In this document: in pieces, positions 37,901 to 46,687 of the stretch
Position numbering within the stretch: position 1 is the first letter of the stretch
Layout of the letters: the number at the start of each line of letters is the position of its first letter
Origin: Lewinellaceae bacterium
GTDB lineage: Bacteria > Bacteroidota > Bacteroidia > Chitinophagales > Saprospiraceae
Length of the DNA: 64,000 nt
Direction of reading: 5' to 3'
NCBI GenBank assembly: GCA_020636215.1
Contig: JACJYG010000004.1
Coordinates: 1,488,001-1,552,000 of the forward strand
Position numbers and translations under genes: made by a program
The notes under the pieces: model-generated
What the model saw: the letters and a program-made list of their open reading frames with translations, nothing else
Told to the model about the DNA's origin: nothing
Databases searched by the model: none

Positions 37901-39394
37901 AGCCAGCGCATCAATTGTAACCTGAGGGGTCTGACAACCTAACATCCCATCAACGGTAGCCCCGATATCAGGTTGGTCAAAACCACCATCCACCACTACA
38001 CTGATCTCGTCAGTACAGCCGGTGTTGATATTGGTTACCGTCAAGGTATAAATGCCCGGTGCGCCAACAGTAGGGAAAAGGGTGGTGGATCCAAAAAGGA
38101 TGGCGCCGGTAGGGCTCGTCCACTGATAAGCATAGGCAGCGCCGGTAGAAGAGCCGACCCCACTCAACTGCGTGACGGGAAAGTAACAATCGACCAACCC
38201 ATCAGTTGCATTAGCTACCGGAACATTAGGATTCGGCATCACCTGTACGGTAGCTTGCTCGGTACAGATATTGCCGCCGTTGTTATAGGTCACGGTAAGC
38301 GTATAGGTGCCTTCCGATGCAATTTCCACAATAGGGCTGTTGGCGCCGGAAACGATCATGCCGTCTAGAGTCGTCCATTGGTAAGAAATGAACGGGCCGG
38401 AGGAGGACGCACTGCCATTTAGGAAAAAAGTGGGTTGATTGCAGGAAATAAAAGGCGGGGGAGCGATAATGGCCTGCAGCGGTGTCAGTGTTACGGTCAC
38501 CTCGTCGGTCTCCTGGCAGCCATTGCTGATGTTGGACAAGGTGAGGATATAAGTACCCGGTGCATCTACAATGGGAGTAAGGGTATTACCGCCGGAAACA
38601 ATATGCCCCCCTAAGGTCGACCAGCTGTAGACAAAATCCGGGCCGGTATCAGAGCCCGTTCCATCCAGCATTATCTGGGTGCCGACGCAGGGGATATCAG
38701 TCGTTGGCCCGGCGTCTACGACAATTTGCGGGGGTAAGCCCGGGCAAATCACCTGGGTGTTGGTAGCCGCGCCGGTTGAAGAGGTATATCCCCAGTAGGC
38801 CAGGTTGTTTCCACCAAAAATGAGGTTGATAATATCATAGGTTCCGGACAGTACCGGCGCGCCGTCGAAGGTCACCGAGTAGCTGTTGCCCACCGGGTTC
38901 CAGGAAAAGGAGATCGTGTGGTTGGCCCCGTCCTCGATATTGCCCAGGCTAACCGGCCCATTAATTGGGGCAGACATGTTACCGTTCAGGTTCACGGCGC
39001 AATGGTCAGGAGGGATATCTCCTGATGCCGCGCCATTATCCCAGGTATCGAATTCTACGATAAAGGAATTGGGAATGCCCTGCGCCCCGATACCCTGTCC
39101 GACGTCGCCACAGACATTGGGCCCGTTGGGCTGATAGACCAGGCAGATGCCATCCGCGCCGTTGGCGTCTAAGTTGCCGAAATTGGCCGTCATGCTGTGG
39201 GTAAATGGCTGGGAGAAATCAACTGGCGTGTTGAGCCACGCACATCCCTGTTGCCCGGTTGCATTAGGCGTAAGCTGTATGCAGGCGCCTTGATTGACAG
39301 CGCTGCCCGACGTCAGGAACTGGCCATTACAGGGTATCTGAGCGCCCAGCCAGGCGGATTCCAGTAAAAGCAAAAGGGTAAAAAGTCGTCTCAT
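31907..39394 (-). CDS. Giant T9SS adhesin: L-type lectin, 24 Ig/PKD-like repeats, CHU_C sorting domain
   Basis: 2495 residues with a signal peptide (MRRLFTLLLLLESAWLGAQ). Residues about 20-225 form a bacterial L-type lectin domain (G-A-D-G-I-C-L-V-Y-Q, I-V-E-F-D-T-W-D-N). From about 226 to 2235 there are, by my count, 24 units of about 84 residues with the pattern L-x-C-x6-L-D-G-S-x-S-S-x-G ... Y-x-W-x-T-x-D-G ... A-P-G-x-Y-x-L ... N-G-C. These units resemble PKD/Ig-like repeats, with two Cys each. A SprB-repeat-like segment (SVNGGSPPYLFSVNGGDSF) follows, then the CHU_C domain with FIPNAFSPNGDGANDVF and the WDG motif. It should be exported by the type IX system and held at the surface, binding glycans through its lectin tip. 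Confidence 0.9.
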   Translation of the reverse strand: MRRLFTLLLLLESAWLGAQIPCNGQFLTSGSAVNQGACIQLTPNATGQQGCAWLNTPVDFSQPFTHSMTANFGNLDANGADGICLVYQPNGPNVCGDVGQGIGAQGIPNSFIVEFDTWDNGAASGDIPPDHCAVNLNGNMSAPINGPVSLGNIEDGANHTISFSWNPVGNSYSVTFDGAPVLSGTYDIINLIFGGNNLAYWGYTSSTGAATNTQVICPGLPPQIVVDAGPTTDIPCVGTQIMLDGTGSDTGPDFVYSWSTLGGHIVSGGNTLTPIVDAPGTYILTLSNISNGCQETDEVTVTLTPLQAIIAPPPFISCNQPTFFLNGSASSSGPFISYQWTTLDGMIVSGANSPIVEIASEGTYTLTVTYNNGGNICTEQATVQVMPNPNVPVANATDGLVDCYFPVTQLSGVGSSTGAAYAYQWTSPTGAILFGSTTLFPTVGAPGIYTLTVTNINTGCTDEISVVVDGGFDQPDIGATVDGMLGCQTPQVTIDALASSQGPEFVYAWSTPNGNIISGETTLTPVVDTPGSYTLTVTNLLNGCVESTTVVVDEGATSLIVDAQAPLGLSCTTTQVALDGTNSDQGQYYEYLWSTANGNIVSGANTLSPTVDEPGVYTLTVLNTEDGCTGVDSVTVVQNINYPLAEAGSPQELSCGDASLTLDGTGSAQGDAITYQWSSATGNIVSGATGLTPLINAPGAYFLAVTNALNGCVSVDSVLVSSDANAPLLVLLANDTLDCSTQEVGINAGGSVLGPNFDYQWTTANGHFVSTQDSLLVIVDAPGQYSLAITDLSNNCVATSTVTVIQDVQAPLAVAAPADTLDCGITTLILDGSASSQGPLYAYQWTTTNGNILSGGQSLSPQANAPGLYQLQVTNLQNTCSSTASVIVYQDTLSPNVQIAAPDILNCLTAEISLDAGGSSQGSPYSLLWTTNGGNFTGNTTSLTPTANAPGIYTLQVTNTQNACVQEASVLVQQDTLHPLADAGAGQVLNCTAPNLQLDGELSSQGAAYSYQWAGTGGQPLSGANTLTPTVDQPGTYQLVVENTVNGCTDMDMVIVSSDFEEPVVDIAPPGFLTCTNSSVTIDGASSSAGPNFQYLWSSPDGSILSGALSPQATVSQAGTYILEVLNVDNGCATTDSVQVDQDVNVPMVQVAPSLPITCSRLTVTLDGSGSSQGNAYSVQWSTSDGNILSGSQSLMPEVDAPGTYILQVLSLVNDCEVMASVQVMIDTVAPAVDAGPAQVLSCLAPSLSLDGSGSAQGSQYSYQWMTTDGNILSGADGLSPLIDAPGAYTLLTVNSENGCSQSASVQVGEDFEAPNIEIASPELLTCIRESVALDASTSDSAPYLSYQWATQDGQIQSGGSSLLATAGAPGSYSLAIYNQNNGCSDTMAVNVLQDITSPTASIALPELLTCAVETVQLDGSSSSTGANYLYQWTTQDGSITGGADSVLPTVDAPGQYILAVTNEENGCQDSATVAVLQDIVLPEVAIAPPDVLSCVVTEVSLEGAATGSGTDFTYQWSTTDGNILSGSQSLTPGVDAPGMYLLQAISLANGCEGMASVQVLIDTIAPVVDAGPAQVLSCLTPSLSLNGSGSAQGSQYSYQWMTTDGNILSGADGLSPLIDAQGTYTLLSTNAENGCTQAASVQVSEDFAIPAIEIATPELLTCTRESVALDASSSDSAPYFTYQWATQDGQITGGGNSLLATAAAPGSYSLAIYNQNNGCSDTMAVTILQDILLPTVSIASPERLTCAVETIQLDGTGSSAGGAYLYQWTTQDGSITGGADSALPTVDAPGQYILAVTNEENGCQDSAAVAVVQDIVLPAVAIVPPDILTCAETTIGLDATASSSGPVFFYQWSTANGAILGSVNNSEAVASAPGIYTLSILNQDNGCSDSLSIQVQQDITPPVVDITPPAVLTCSVEELTLDASASSAGPSFQYQWETTDGMLSGGADSPAPMVSAPGTYLLTILNQDNGCSETAEVMVQQDIAPPTAAIAGPDTLTCVVESIILDGSSSSAGGIFQYQWQSTDGHIVAGGNTPQPTADAPGQYTLIILNTENGCSDTASTNVQQDIAIPVANIAPPEILTCAVQEVTLDGSISSNGNIFQYQWTTQGGNITAGANSLTPVANAPGLYVLRITNTDNGCEQEASITLNQDIQPPVANAGGDFILPCFEDQRQLNGAGSSQGATFSYQWTAINGNLVSGNTSLNPLIDAPGVYRLLVSNTINGCVSDDEVVVGQDFPSAMVSAVQPLCYGDRGIILVESVNGGSPPYLFSVNGGDSFQSNPIFQQAPSGLYEVVVQDVNGCEYRQQQLIEQPDSLIVLAAEPEATVLLGDTYQINTLVNIPYSELAWVSWGGRSDLSCDDCLDPIASPGESTDYRVRVRSVNGCEDVAVVRVYVDKRPNIFIPNAFSPNGDGANDVFLIFARSGSVAQVRSFYIFNRWGEQVFQAFGFPPNDPRYGWDGIFRGEPMNPAVFSYFAEIEFVDGSVELFKGDVQLVK
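33930..35945 (-). repeat. Two 1008-bp direct copies of a four-repeat block inside the adhesin gene
   Basis: Adhesin units 12-15 and 16-19 pair in order with an exact 1008-bp offset (4 x 84 codons). For example CCGAATCCTGGCAGCCG occurs at 33973 and 34981, and GGCGACAACCCATCGG at 34545 and 35553. The outer boundaries are approximate. The block duplicated more recently than the single units. Confidence 0.75.
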
Positions 39395-39818
39395 AGGGTG
39401 TTTATTAGTGCGGTCAATAGTTGCCTGTTGTTTTTTCGGACAGATAACTACATGACTGAAAACAGAAAGCCATCCCAGACAAAAGAGATAGCATTATTCA
39501 TTTGGCGTTGGAAGTAAAAATGGGAGAAAAAATAGGCTATTGCAGCCCGCTACCGTAGCAACCGATTTCAAAAATAGAAAAAAAACGACTGCAAATTAGG
39601 GAAAAATGGTTGGCGGGATACAATAAAGCTAATAATACGAGCAGCATTTGAAATTTAATATGCTCGAGTTGAGGAAACGAGTAATTACATTTCGCGGCGG
39701 GGCTTTAACCCGGCACTATCGGCGCAGCAGCGAGAAAACTAAACCTTCCTAAACCTTCCTGAACCACCTTGGAGACATGCCCTGAAGGCCTAAACCATCC
39801 AAACCATTCCTGCAAAGG
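39395..39818. other. Gene-free spacer with short CTAAACC-type repeats
   Basis: 424 bp between glyS and the adhesin gene. The adhesin promoter should lie in the AT-rich part (39400-39680). At about 39738-39825 there are several irregular copies of CTAAACCTTCC / TAAACCATCC. No coding frame or T-run terminator is seen. Confidence 0.45.
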
Positions 39819-41360
39819 CTAAACAAATAATTGCTTCATATCCACTCGTTCCCGAATGATGCCCTCCAACTGGCTGATATGGACGCGTTCCTGCTGGAGC
39901 GTATCGCGATCGCGCAGGGTAACGGTGTTGTCTTCCAGGGAATCGAAATCGACGGTCACGCAGAAAGGGGTGCCGATGGCATCCTGCCGGCGATAGAGCT
40001 TACCGATGCTGCCGGTGTCGTCGTACTGCACATTGAAGGAAAGCTTCAGCTTATGGAAGATATCCTGAGCCACTTTGACGATGCGTTCTTCGTTGCGTTT
40101 CAAGGGCAGGATGGCGCATTTTACAGGCGCTAGCGCAGGGTGTAATTTCAACACCGCACGGCTGCCTTCGCCACCCGGCACTTCCTCTTCTACCAGCGCA
40201 TTGCTCATCATAGCAAGGAACATGCGGTCGACACCGATGGAGGTTTCCACTACATAGGGGACGTAGCTTTCCTGCAACTCGGGGTCGAAGTACTGTAATT
40301 TTTTACCGGACAATTCCTGGTGATTGCCCAGGTCGAAATCCGTGCGGCTGTGAATGCCTTCTAATTCTTTGAAACCGAAGGGAAATTCGAACTGCACATC
40401 AACGGCGGCATCGGCGTAGTGAGCCAGGTTGTCATGGTCGTGAAAGCGCAGTTTCGATTGGGGGGTGCCCAGGGCCAGATGCCACTTCATGCGCGCCTGC
40501 TTCCAGTAATCATACCAATGCTTCTGGTCGCCGGGGCGAATGAAAAACTGCATTTCCATCTGCTCGAACTCCCGCATGCGGAAAATGAACTGCCGGGCTA
40601 CAATTTCATTGCGGAAAGCTTTACCGATCTGGGCAATACCGAAGGGTATCTTCTGGCGAGTGGTTTTCTGGACATTGAGGAAGTTCACAAAGATACCCTG
40701 GGCGGTTTCCGGGCGCAGGTAGAGTTTGCCTTCCTCCCCGGCAATATTGCCAAGCTGGGTGGAGAACATCAGGTTGAACTGCCGCACATCCGTCCAGTTG
40801 CGGGAGCCACTCTCCGGGTCAGCGATTTCCAGGTCTTCTATAATCTGCTTGAGCTCGGCCATGTCCCCATTGGTCATAGCCGCGGCCAGGCGGGTGCGAA
40901 TGGCCTCGAAGGCTTCGACATACCCCATCACACGAGGGTTGGTGGTGCGGTACATGGCTTCATCGAAGCCGTCGCCAAAACGCTTGCGGGCTTTCTCGAT
41001 CTCTTTGTCGATCTTGGCTTCGATCTTTTCCATTTGCTCTTCGATGAGCACATCGGCGCGGTAGCGCTTCTTGCTGTCCTTATTATCGATGAGCGGGTCA
41101 TTGAATGCGTCGACGTGGCCGGAGGCTTTCCAGGTTTTAGGATGCATGAAAATCGCCGCGTCAATGCCGACGATGTTGTCATGCATTTGCACCATGCTGC
41201 TCCACCAATAGCTCTTAATATTGTTCTTCAGCTCCACACCATAGGGGCCGTAATCATAGACTGCGCTCAGGCCGTCGTATACTTCGCTGGATTGAAAGAT
41301 AAAACCGTATTCTTTGCAGTGTGCTATCAGGTTTTTGAACAGGTCGGTTTGCTGTGCCAT
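39819..41360 (-). CDS. glyS: Glycyl-tRNA synthetase (dimeric type)
   Basis: 513 residues, the length of the alpha2 glycyl-tRNA synthetase found in Bacteroidota. Class II motifs are present: the N-terminal GFIFQSSEVYDGLSAVYDYG, RPETAQGIFVNF, FGIAQIGKAFRNEI (motif 2) and TSIGVDRMFLAM (motif 3). A C-terminal anticodon-binding domain follows from about residue 400 (KCAILPLKRNEERIVKVAQD). It charges tRNA-Gly with glycine in the cytoplasm. The start MAQQTDLFKNLIAHCKEYGF agrees with the family. It is the only tRNA-charging gene here and is monocistronic. Confidence 0.95.
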   Translation of the reverse strand: MAQQTDLFKNLIAHCKEYGFIFQSSEVYDGLSAVYDYGPYGVELKNNIKSYWWSSMVQMHDNIVGIDAAIFMHPKTWKASGHVDAFNDPLIDNKDSKKRYRADVLIEEQMEKIEAKIDKEIEKARKRFGDGFDEAMYRTTNPRVMGYVEAFEAIRTRLAAAMTNGDMAELKQIIEDLEIADPESGSRNWTDVRQFNLMFSTQLGNIAGEEGKLYLRPETAQGIFVNFLNVQKTTRQKIPFGIAQIGKAFRNEIVARQFIFRMREFEQMEMQFFIRPGDQKHWYDYWKQARMKWHLALGTPQSKLRFHDHDNLAHYADAAVDVQFEFPFGFKELEGIHSRTDFDLGNHQELSGKKLQYFDPELQESYVPYVVETSIGVDRMFLAMMSNALVEEEVPGGEGSRAVLKLHPALAPVKCAILPLKRNEERIVKVAQDIFHKLKLSFNVQYDDTGSIGKLYRRQDAIGTPFCVTVDFDSLEDNTVTLRDRDTLQQERVHISQLEGIIRERVDMKQLFV

Positions 41361-41519
41361 AAGTCCGCTATGCTTTTGGTTGCCGGTATCAGTATTGTAC
41401 GCACCAAAACTTGAATGGTTTTCTTGCGTATACCGAATGCCGGGCTTTTTTGTTATTCAGCGCGCAAAGATCGTAAAAATCTTGCCAACCAAATAACAAT
41501 TTAGCCATATAACCATTGC

Positions 41520-42779
41520 CTAAAACGCTTTCGACCTGCTCAGCAGCCCTTGCGCGGCTTCCCAGTCCACATCCCGGCGGGCGGTAGCTTCCAGAAATTG
41601 CCGGTAGGTTGGTTTACTGTCATAGGACTTGGCCGTAGCAATGACAGGAGTGTTGCGGCTTTCCGCCAGCAGCGTATTGCGGATGCCTTCCACTTCGTTG
41701 GGCCATTGGGGCAGAGTGTAATCCACCAGGGCTTCCGGTGAGCTGATGATCGTCCACAACAACCAGGGCCCGGAACCGGCGTTAATGGCATTGTCTGCGA
41801 ATTGTACCTGTACAGCCTGAAAATCGCCCTGCAGGGCCGTTACCTGAATGCGATCCGGGGCCGGATGCTGCCAATTAAAATCAAAGGTTGGGTTGGGGAT
41901 AGCGACAGGTAAGCCGGGCGCCTGTTTTTCGTAGTGGATGGGGTAAAATGCCATGCCGTTGCGGAAGCTTAGCTGTCGGGCGGTAAGCTGAAAAGCGCGG
42001 AATAAATCAGCTGGTGGTAATGCAGCTCCAAACTCGAACTGGACCAAATCCGGCGTTGAGGAGTAGTCCAGCACGGCGCCGCCGAACTGCCCCAGCCCGC
42101 GGATGGAATACTGCCAGCTGCCGTCGTTGGGCAGGCTGACCGGGCCGTAGGGAATCAGCCGTTGTAAACCGGAATAAGTAAAGGTATAGTTGTACTCATC
42201 CACTGCATCCACCCATATAAACCGCGTTTCGGCTTCTCCATTAGCCCGAATGGTGAGGAAAGCCGGCTGGCCATCGGGCACCGGGATCTCAAAGCTTAGC
42301 AGATCGGCGTTGGAGTCTATATAGATGTTGCGGTCAAAAGCTTCCTTGCTCTCTGCCGGCCACAGTAGTTCTTCCACTGTTTGAATCCCTTCCACAGCAA
42401 AGGCCCGCAGCGGAGCAGCGGTAACCAGCGTATCGAATTGCAGCCCATCGGGGATGCCAACATAAGTCGTCAACTCATACACCTCTACCTGCACCAGTTG
42501 ATTGCCCACCAGAGCCGGGCGGCGGTATTGCTGTAAAAAACTGAGGCTATACTGCTCCGCACAGGCTTCAGTGGACAAACGGTAGCGATCGCGGCTTTCT
42601 ACTTCAGCCACCTCCAATACCTCTCCTTTTTCGTTGGAAAACCAGAGCCAGTTGTTGTCATCGGGAAGTGTGGGTGTGTAAAATACGACTTCGGCGCCGG
42701 AGCAGGAGCCTCCATCGTTCTTGTTGCAGTTGGAAACTAAAAGCAGAGCGGCCAAAGCCATAAAAAATAAGCGTGTCAT
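41520..42779 (-). CDS. Putative lipoprotein, 419 residues
   Basis: MTRLFFMALAALLLVSNCNKNDGG is a lipoprotein-like signal with Cys18, though Asn before the Cys is unusual for a lipobox. The mature part is beta-rich and has no domain I can name; W, Y and P are frequent, as in periplasmic or surface binding proteins. It starts 45 bp below the end of the beta-helix T9SS gene (42824) on the same strand, so they may be co-transcribed and the lipoprotein could work with that surface protein. Nothing in the sequence gives a specific function. Confidence 0.8.
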   Translation of the reverse strand: MTRLFFMALAALLLVSNCNKNDGGSCSGAEVVFYTPTLPDDNNWLWFSNEKGEVLEVAEVESRDRYRLSTEACAEQYSLSFLQQYRRPALVGNQLVQVEVYELTTYVGIPDGLQFDTLVTAAPLRAFAVEGIQTVEELLWPAESKEAFDRNIYIDSNADLLSFEIPVPDGQPAFLTIRANGEAETRFIWVDAVDEYNYTFTYSGLQRLIPYGPVSLPNDGSWQYSIRGLGQFGGAVLDYSSTPDLVQFEFGAALPPADLFRAFQLTARQLSFRNGMAFYPIHYEKQAPGLPVAIPNPTFDFNWQHPAPDRIQVTALQGDFQAVQVQFADNAINAGSGPWLLWTIISSPEALVDYTLPQWPNEVEGIRNTLLAESRNTPVIATAKSYDSKPTYRQFLEATARRDVDWEAAQGLLSRSKAF

Positions 42780-42823
42780 GGTCTTATGTATTTTGGGATT
42801 AAAACGGAGTGCTTTTCACCCCA

Positions 42824-45800
42824 TCATCGCAGTAAAGTTACATCCCCCCTCAATACTTTTGTTCCTTCCAACGAATTTACCCCCACTTCAATTATGAAAA
42901 AGTAGGTGTCCGACGGTTGGGGCTTCTCCTGGAAGTTTCCATCCCACCCCAGATCAGGTGTTTCATTGTTGTAAACGAGCTGCCCCCAACGGTTGAACAC
43001 CTTAAAAGAAAGGGCATGCAGAACTGGGGTATTGGACAGGAAGTTGAAATAATCATTATCCCCGTCGCCATTGGGGGTGAAGGCATTAGGCGTATCGATA
43101 TACAGGGTTCCTTCCGGCACTTCGTAAGTAAATACATATTCGCAACCAAGACTGTCGGTGAGCATTAAGGGATAAGCACCGGCATCCAATCCGGTTCGGA
43201 GGCTGTCGGTGCTATTGTCTTCCCAACTCAGGCTCAGCGGAACACCATCCAAAGATAACCGTATGGCGCCATTGCCAAACCCCAGGTCGGGCTCAATCTC
43301 CGCAGCCGGCGCATCAAAGTGGCTAAAGGCCAGGTTGAGATTGAGCGTGCTGTCACAATTCGCAATATTGGCCAGAAGCAGTTGGTACGTCCCGGCCTGA
43401 GCTATCAAGGTGTCGCCGACTAACAATTGCTCCCCCGGGCACAATACTGTATCCAGAAAGCCTTCGCTGGGGGACAGCAGTTGGAGTTGGAGTGTCAGCG
43501 TGCTATCACAACCGGCAATGGATTGCAGTTCACAAAGGTAAGTGCCGGGCGCATCCAAAAGATTACCACAGAACGCATAGCTTTCACCTTCACAAAAGCC
43601 TGCCGACAGGGTGGTTGCATAAACAGGGGCGACTTCCAGATTCAACACCAACAGGCTGTCACAACCCGAAGGGGCCGGGACGGCTGCCTCATAAAGCCCG
43701 GCGGCAGTAATGGCTTGCCCCTGGAATTCAAACACTTCTCCAGAGCAAATGGATACGCTAATCTGTCGGGTTGGCAGGGGTAGCAGGCCCAGCGATAGGT
43801 TGATGATGCTGTCACAACCATTGGCTGCCTGATAGGAAAAGGTATACTGGCCGGCCGCCATCACCGGGTTTTCTCCGATCCAAATGGTATCGCCAGTACA
43901 GATAGCTGTATCGATGGTAACCATAGAACGGGGTAAGAAATCCAGGCTGACCATTACCAGAGAATCGCAGCCATTGGCGCCTGCGGCGGGCAACGTGGCC
44001 TGGCCTGAAGGGTTTTGGAAATTAAAAACGGAACCGCCAAGCACCAGGGAATCTCCCTCACATAAGGTAGCTCCATAAGCGCCTTGAGGAAGCGGCAGAA
44101 AGCTGAGGTTGACAGACAGTATGGAATCGCAGCCGATTGCGCTGGCGTCTATCAGTACTTCCGTACCGGAAGGGTGGTTCACATCGTAGGTGGTACCGTT
44201 GATGAGCAGGGATTCATTGGCGCAGAGCGTCTGTTCGAGACTGCCGAAACTCTCCGGGCAAACCACCACAGCACAAGGTGCAAATTCGGAGGTTGTTGGG
44301 ATACTGTTGGTAGCCGTCGCCGTGACCTGTTCATCACCGAATAGTTGTTGCTGGAAATTGTCCAGAAGCCAGTTGCCGGTGGCATCGGCGATCACCTCAC
44401 CAAGGTAGGTAGTCCCCTGGCAGGCCTCACTGTCGGGGCAATTGGTATTGTCGCTGAGGTAAAGCTCAATAGTTTGCCCTGGCAGGGCTGTGCCGCTTAT
44501 CTGGAAAATATCGGCAGTGGTAATAGCCGGAGGCAGGATACCCGCATTGGCAGCCTGATACAAGATGATACCACTTCCATTACAATAAAATTTGTTGTGA
44601 TTGATCGCAACCTCCGTGGTGTATTGTTCCAGCACGATACCGGTATTGGCGTATGCAACGACGTTTCCCTTATCCAATGAACTTCCTCCGAAATGGACGC
44701 TCTTGAACTGGAAATTTTCCGCATACAACCGCAGTGCAGAACCATTGGGGAAAACGCCAGTCTCGTCCGGGTTGGTGCCAAAATAATTTCCCTCTATCCG
44801 GATATCATAGGCGGTATCAACAAAATTGGATAAATCCGGACTACTTAGTCCCGAAGAGAGGCCTCCAAAAACATTGCCCTCCCCAGCTATCCTGGAACCA
44901 CCAATCTGAATGTCATGGATCTTCAGGTCCGTGTTAAACGCGGAATAAAAATCAACCCCTTGCGCCCCATTAGGCGCTACTATTCCTTCCGGCGTTACTC
45001 CAATGTAGTTCGATTGGATGGTATGGCCACTCCCGTGGAGCCTGATGTTTTCATATTGATTGTTCCACAGTACATTGCCCTTACCCGCTGCGCCTATTCG
45101 GGCTGCATTGGAAGAAACACTCAGTGAGATGCCGGCTTCTGAAAAGTTTCGGATATCCATGCCGTACACTTCGATGCCAGTTCCCTGGAAGGCCAGGCCG
45201 GAGAAAACTTGTGTGGGGAAAGTAGGAACCAGCTGGCTGCCATCCAGGCGGATGTCCCCCAGCGGAAAATCTGAGGCGTCGATCACGCTGCCTTCGTCGG
45301 TAAGAGCAGGCAAAGCATAAGTGGGATAAATAAGATGCGGCGCAATGCCCGGCAAAACAAAGCGGATCGTATCCGGCCCGGGATGAGCATTGGCGCAGAT
45401 GATGGCGCCCGCCAGGCTGCGGGATGCGAAATTGCCATTTGTGTTGCGGACATCTGTTGGCCGGTATTGAGGCTCCAGGTCCAAAAACTCGTAAGCGCCC
45501 ATGTCGACCACTCCATTGATGACCCGGCTGATGCCAGTGACGTCTTCCATCAAAAAAGCAGGAATGTTGGCATTAGCACCAGCATCAATGGCTGGTGAGC
45601 AAAGGCTGAGGCTAAAGTCCCCGTTGCGGGGGTCGACAAAATAGGGGTCTTTATTGTATATCATGGTAGCGTCCTCACAGGATGCTCCGTTCGGGCATTG
45701 CCCTTCTTTTAATAGGCAAGCGGATAGGGTGGCCACGCTTTCATATAAGGTAGTGCTGTTAATGTTTAACCAGAAGATAGAATTGAAAGCCTGATAATTG

Positions 45801-46687
45801 CCATTGGACAGCAGGCCGAAGTTGTCCTGATTACCCCCAAAAGAAGACTGGTAGATTGAAGCGTTGCTGGATGCAATTGCGGAACCAAAGGAGGCGCTGT
45901 TGTTGCTGAACACACAGTTGATAAAGGTGTTTTCCCCTCCACAGACCGCTCCACCTGCACCACCGACATATAACACCCGATTGCGTACGAATCGGCAATT
46001 CAAATAGGAACAATTCAGGAACTCATCCTCTGCCAGGATGGCTCCACCGCATCGGTCGTTGGAACCATTGGAGGTGTTTTGTTGAAAAAGGCAGTTTTCT
46101 GCCACCAGCTCGGAGTTGCTCCAAAGGCCGATGGCGCCGCCAAATCGCGCGGTGTTGCCGACAAACGTCATGTTGTAGAGGCTGCAACGGGCATTGGACA
46201 GGTGCATACCGGCGCCAGAACGGCCTGTAAGGCTGGGCACCGGATTGTTATTATAACCGGCAGTGACTGTAAAACCATCCAATGTTGTGTTATTGACATT
46301 GGCCAGACGGATCACCCGGTAGGAATTGTCTAGGCTATCCATCAGCGTACCGATATCTCCACTGAGTATCGTAGGGTTGGCCAGCCAGTCGCGGGAAGCC
46401 AGGCTGTTCTCCGTCCCGGCGAAACCGCCGTATAGGGCCACACCCGAGGGTATCTCGAAAGAGATATAGCGATCCGTGCTGCTGGTAGGCCGATATACCC
46501 CCTCTGCCACCCAGATAGTATCGCCGGATTGGGCGGTTCCCAGGGCATCCTGGAGATCGGTAAAAGCATCGGCCCAGGACGCGCCATCGTTGGCGCCTGT
46601 CGCATCGTGATTCACGAAAACCACAGTTGCTTGCAGGGAATGGGCAAAAGCCAGGAAAAAGAAGAGTGCGCAGTATTTCTGGTACAT
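42824..46687 (-). CDS. T9SS surface protein: beta-helix head, Cys-Asp-Ser repeats, CHU_C tail
   Basis: 1287 residues with a signal peptide (MYQKYCALFFFLAFAHSLQA). Residues about 25-800 look like a right-handed parallel beta-helix: TIWVAEGVYRPT, YGGFAGTENSLASRDW and many G-N-x-x-x-G-G turns with N-x-x-F-x-N-N repeats are typical of polymorphic-membrane-protein and pectate-lyase-like folds, including a 'choice-of-anchor Q' style DAGAN segment. Residues about 830-1160 carry about seven units ending N-G-C-D-S-x-x-x-L-x-L-x. The last 90 residues are the CHU_C sorting domain (TPNAFTPNGDGDNDYF, FNRWGQLVY, WDGNF). It is probably exported by T9SS. Beta-helix heads often bind or cut polysaccharide, but no catalytic residues can be named. 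Confidence 0.88.
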   Translation of the reverse strand: MYQKYCALFFFLAFAHSLQATVVFVNHDATGANDGASWADAFTDLQDALGTAQSGDTIWVAEGVYRPTSSTDRYISFEIPSGVALYGGFAGTENSLASRDWLANPTILSGDIGTLMDSLDNSYRVIRLANVNNTTLDGFTVTAGYNNNPVPSLTGRSGAGMHLSNARCSLYNMTFVGNTARFGGAIGLWSNSELVAENCLFQQNTSNGSNDRCGGAILAEDEFLNCSYLNCRFVRNRVLYVGGAGGAVCGGENTFINCVFSNNSASFGSAIASSNASIYQSSFGGNQDNFGLLSNGNYQAFNSIFWLNINSTTLYESVATLSACLLKEGQCPNGASCEDATMIYNKDPYFVDPRNGDFSLSLCSPAIDAGANANIPAFLMEDVTGISRVINGVVDMGAYEFLDLEPQYRPTDVRNTNGNFASRSLAGAIICANAHPGPDTIRFVLPGIAPHLIYPTYALPALTDEGSVIDASDFPLGDIRLDGSQLVPTFPTQVFSGLAFQGTGIEVYGMDIRNFSEAGISLSVSSNAARIGAAGKGNVLWNNQYENIRLHGSGHTIQSNYIGVTPEGIVAPNGAQGVDFYSAFNTDLKIHDIQIGGSRIAGEGNVFGGLSSGLSSPDLSNFVDTAYDIRIEGNYFGTNPDETGVFPNGSALRLYAENFQFKSVHFGGSSLDKGNVVAYANTGIVLEQYTTEVAINHNKFYCNGSGIILYQAANAGILPPAITTADIFQISGTALPGQTIELYLSDNTNCPDSEACQGTTYLGEVIADATGNWLLDNFQQQLFGDEQVTATATNSIPTTSEFAPCAVVVCPESFGSLEQTLCANESLLINGTTYDVNHPSGTEVLIDASAIGCDSILSVNLSFLPLPQGAYGATLCEGDSLVLGGSVFNFQNPSGQATLPAAGANGCDSLVMVSLDFLPRSMVTIDTAICTGDTIWIGENPVMAAGQYTFSYQAANGCDSIINLSLGLLPLPTRQISVSICSGEVFEFQGQAITAAGLYEAAVPAPSGCDSLLVLNLEVAPVYATTLSAGFCEGESYAFCGNLLDAPGTYLCELQSIAGCDSTLTLQLQLLSPSEGFLDTVLCPGEQLLVGDTLIAQAGTYQLLLANIANCDSTLNLNLAFSHFDAPAAEIEPDLGFGNGAIRLSLDGVPLSLSWEDNSTDSLRTGLDAGAYPLMLTDSLGCEYVFTYEVPEGTLYIDTPNAFTPNGDGDNDYFNFLSNTPVLHALSFKVFNRWGQLVYNNETPDLGWDGNFQEKPQPSDTYFFIIEVGVNSLEGTKVLRGDVTLLR

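Noticed and set aside
38000..38370. Plus-strand frames inside the adhesin gene
   Set aside because: They repeat with the 84-codon unit and are shadows of the minus-strand adhesin.
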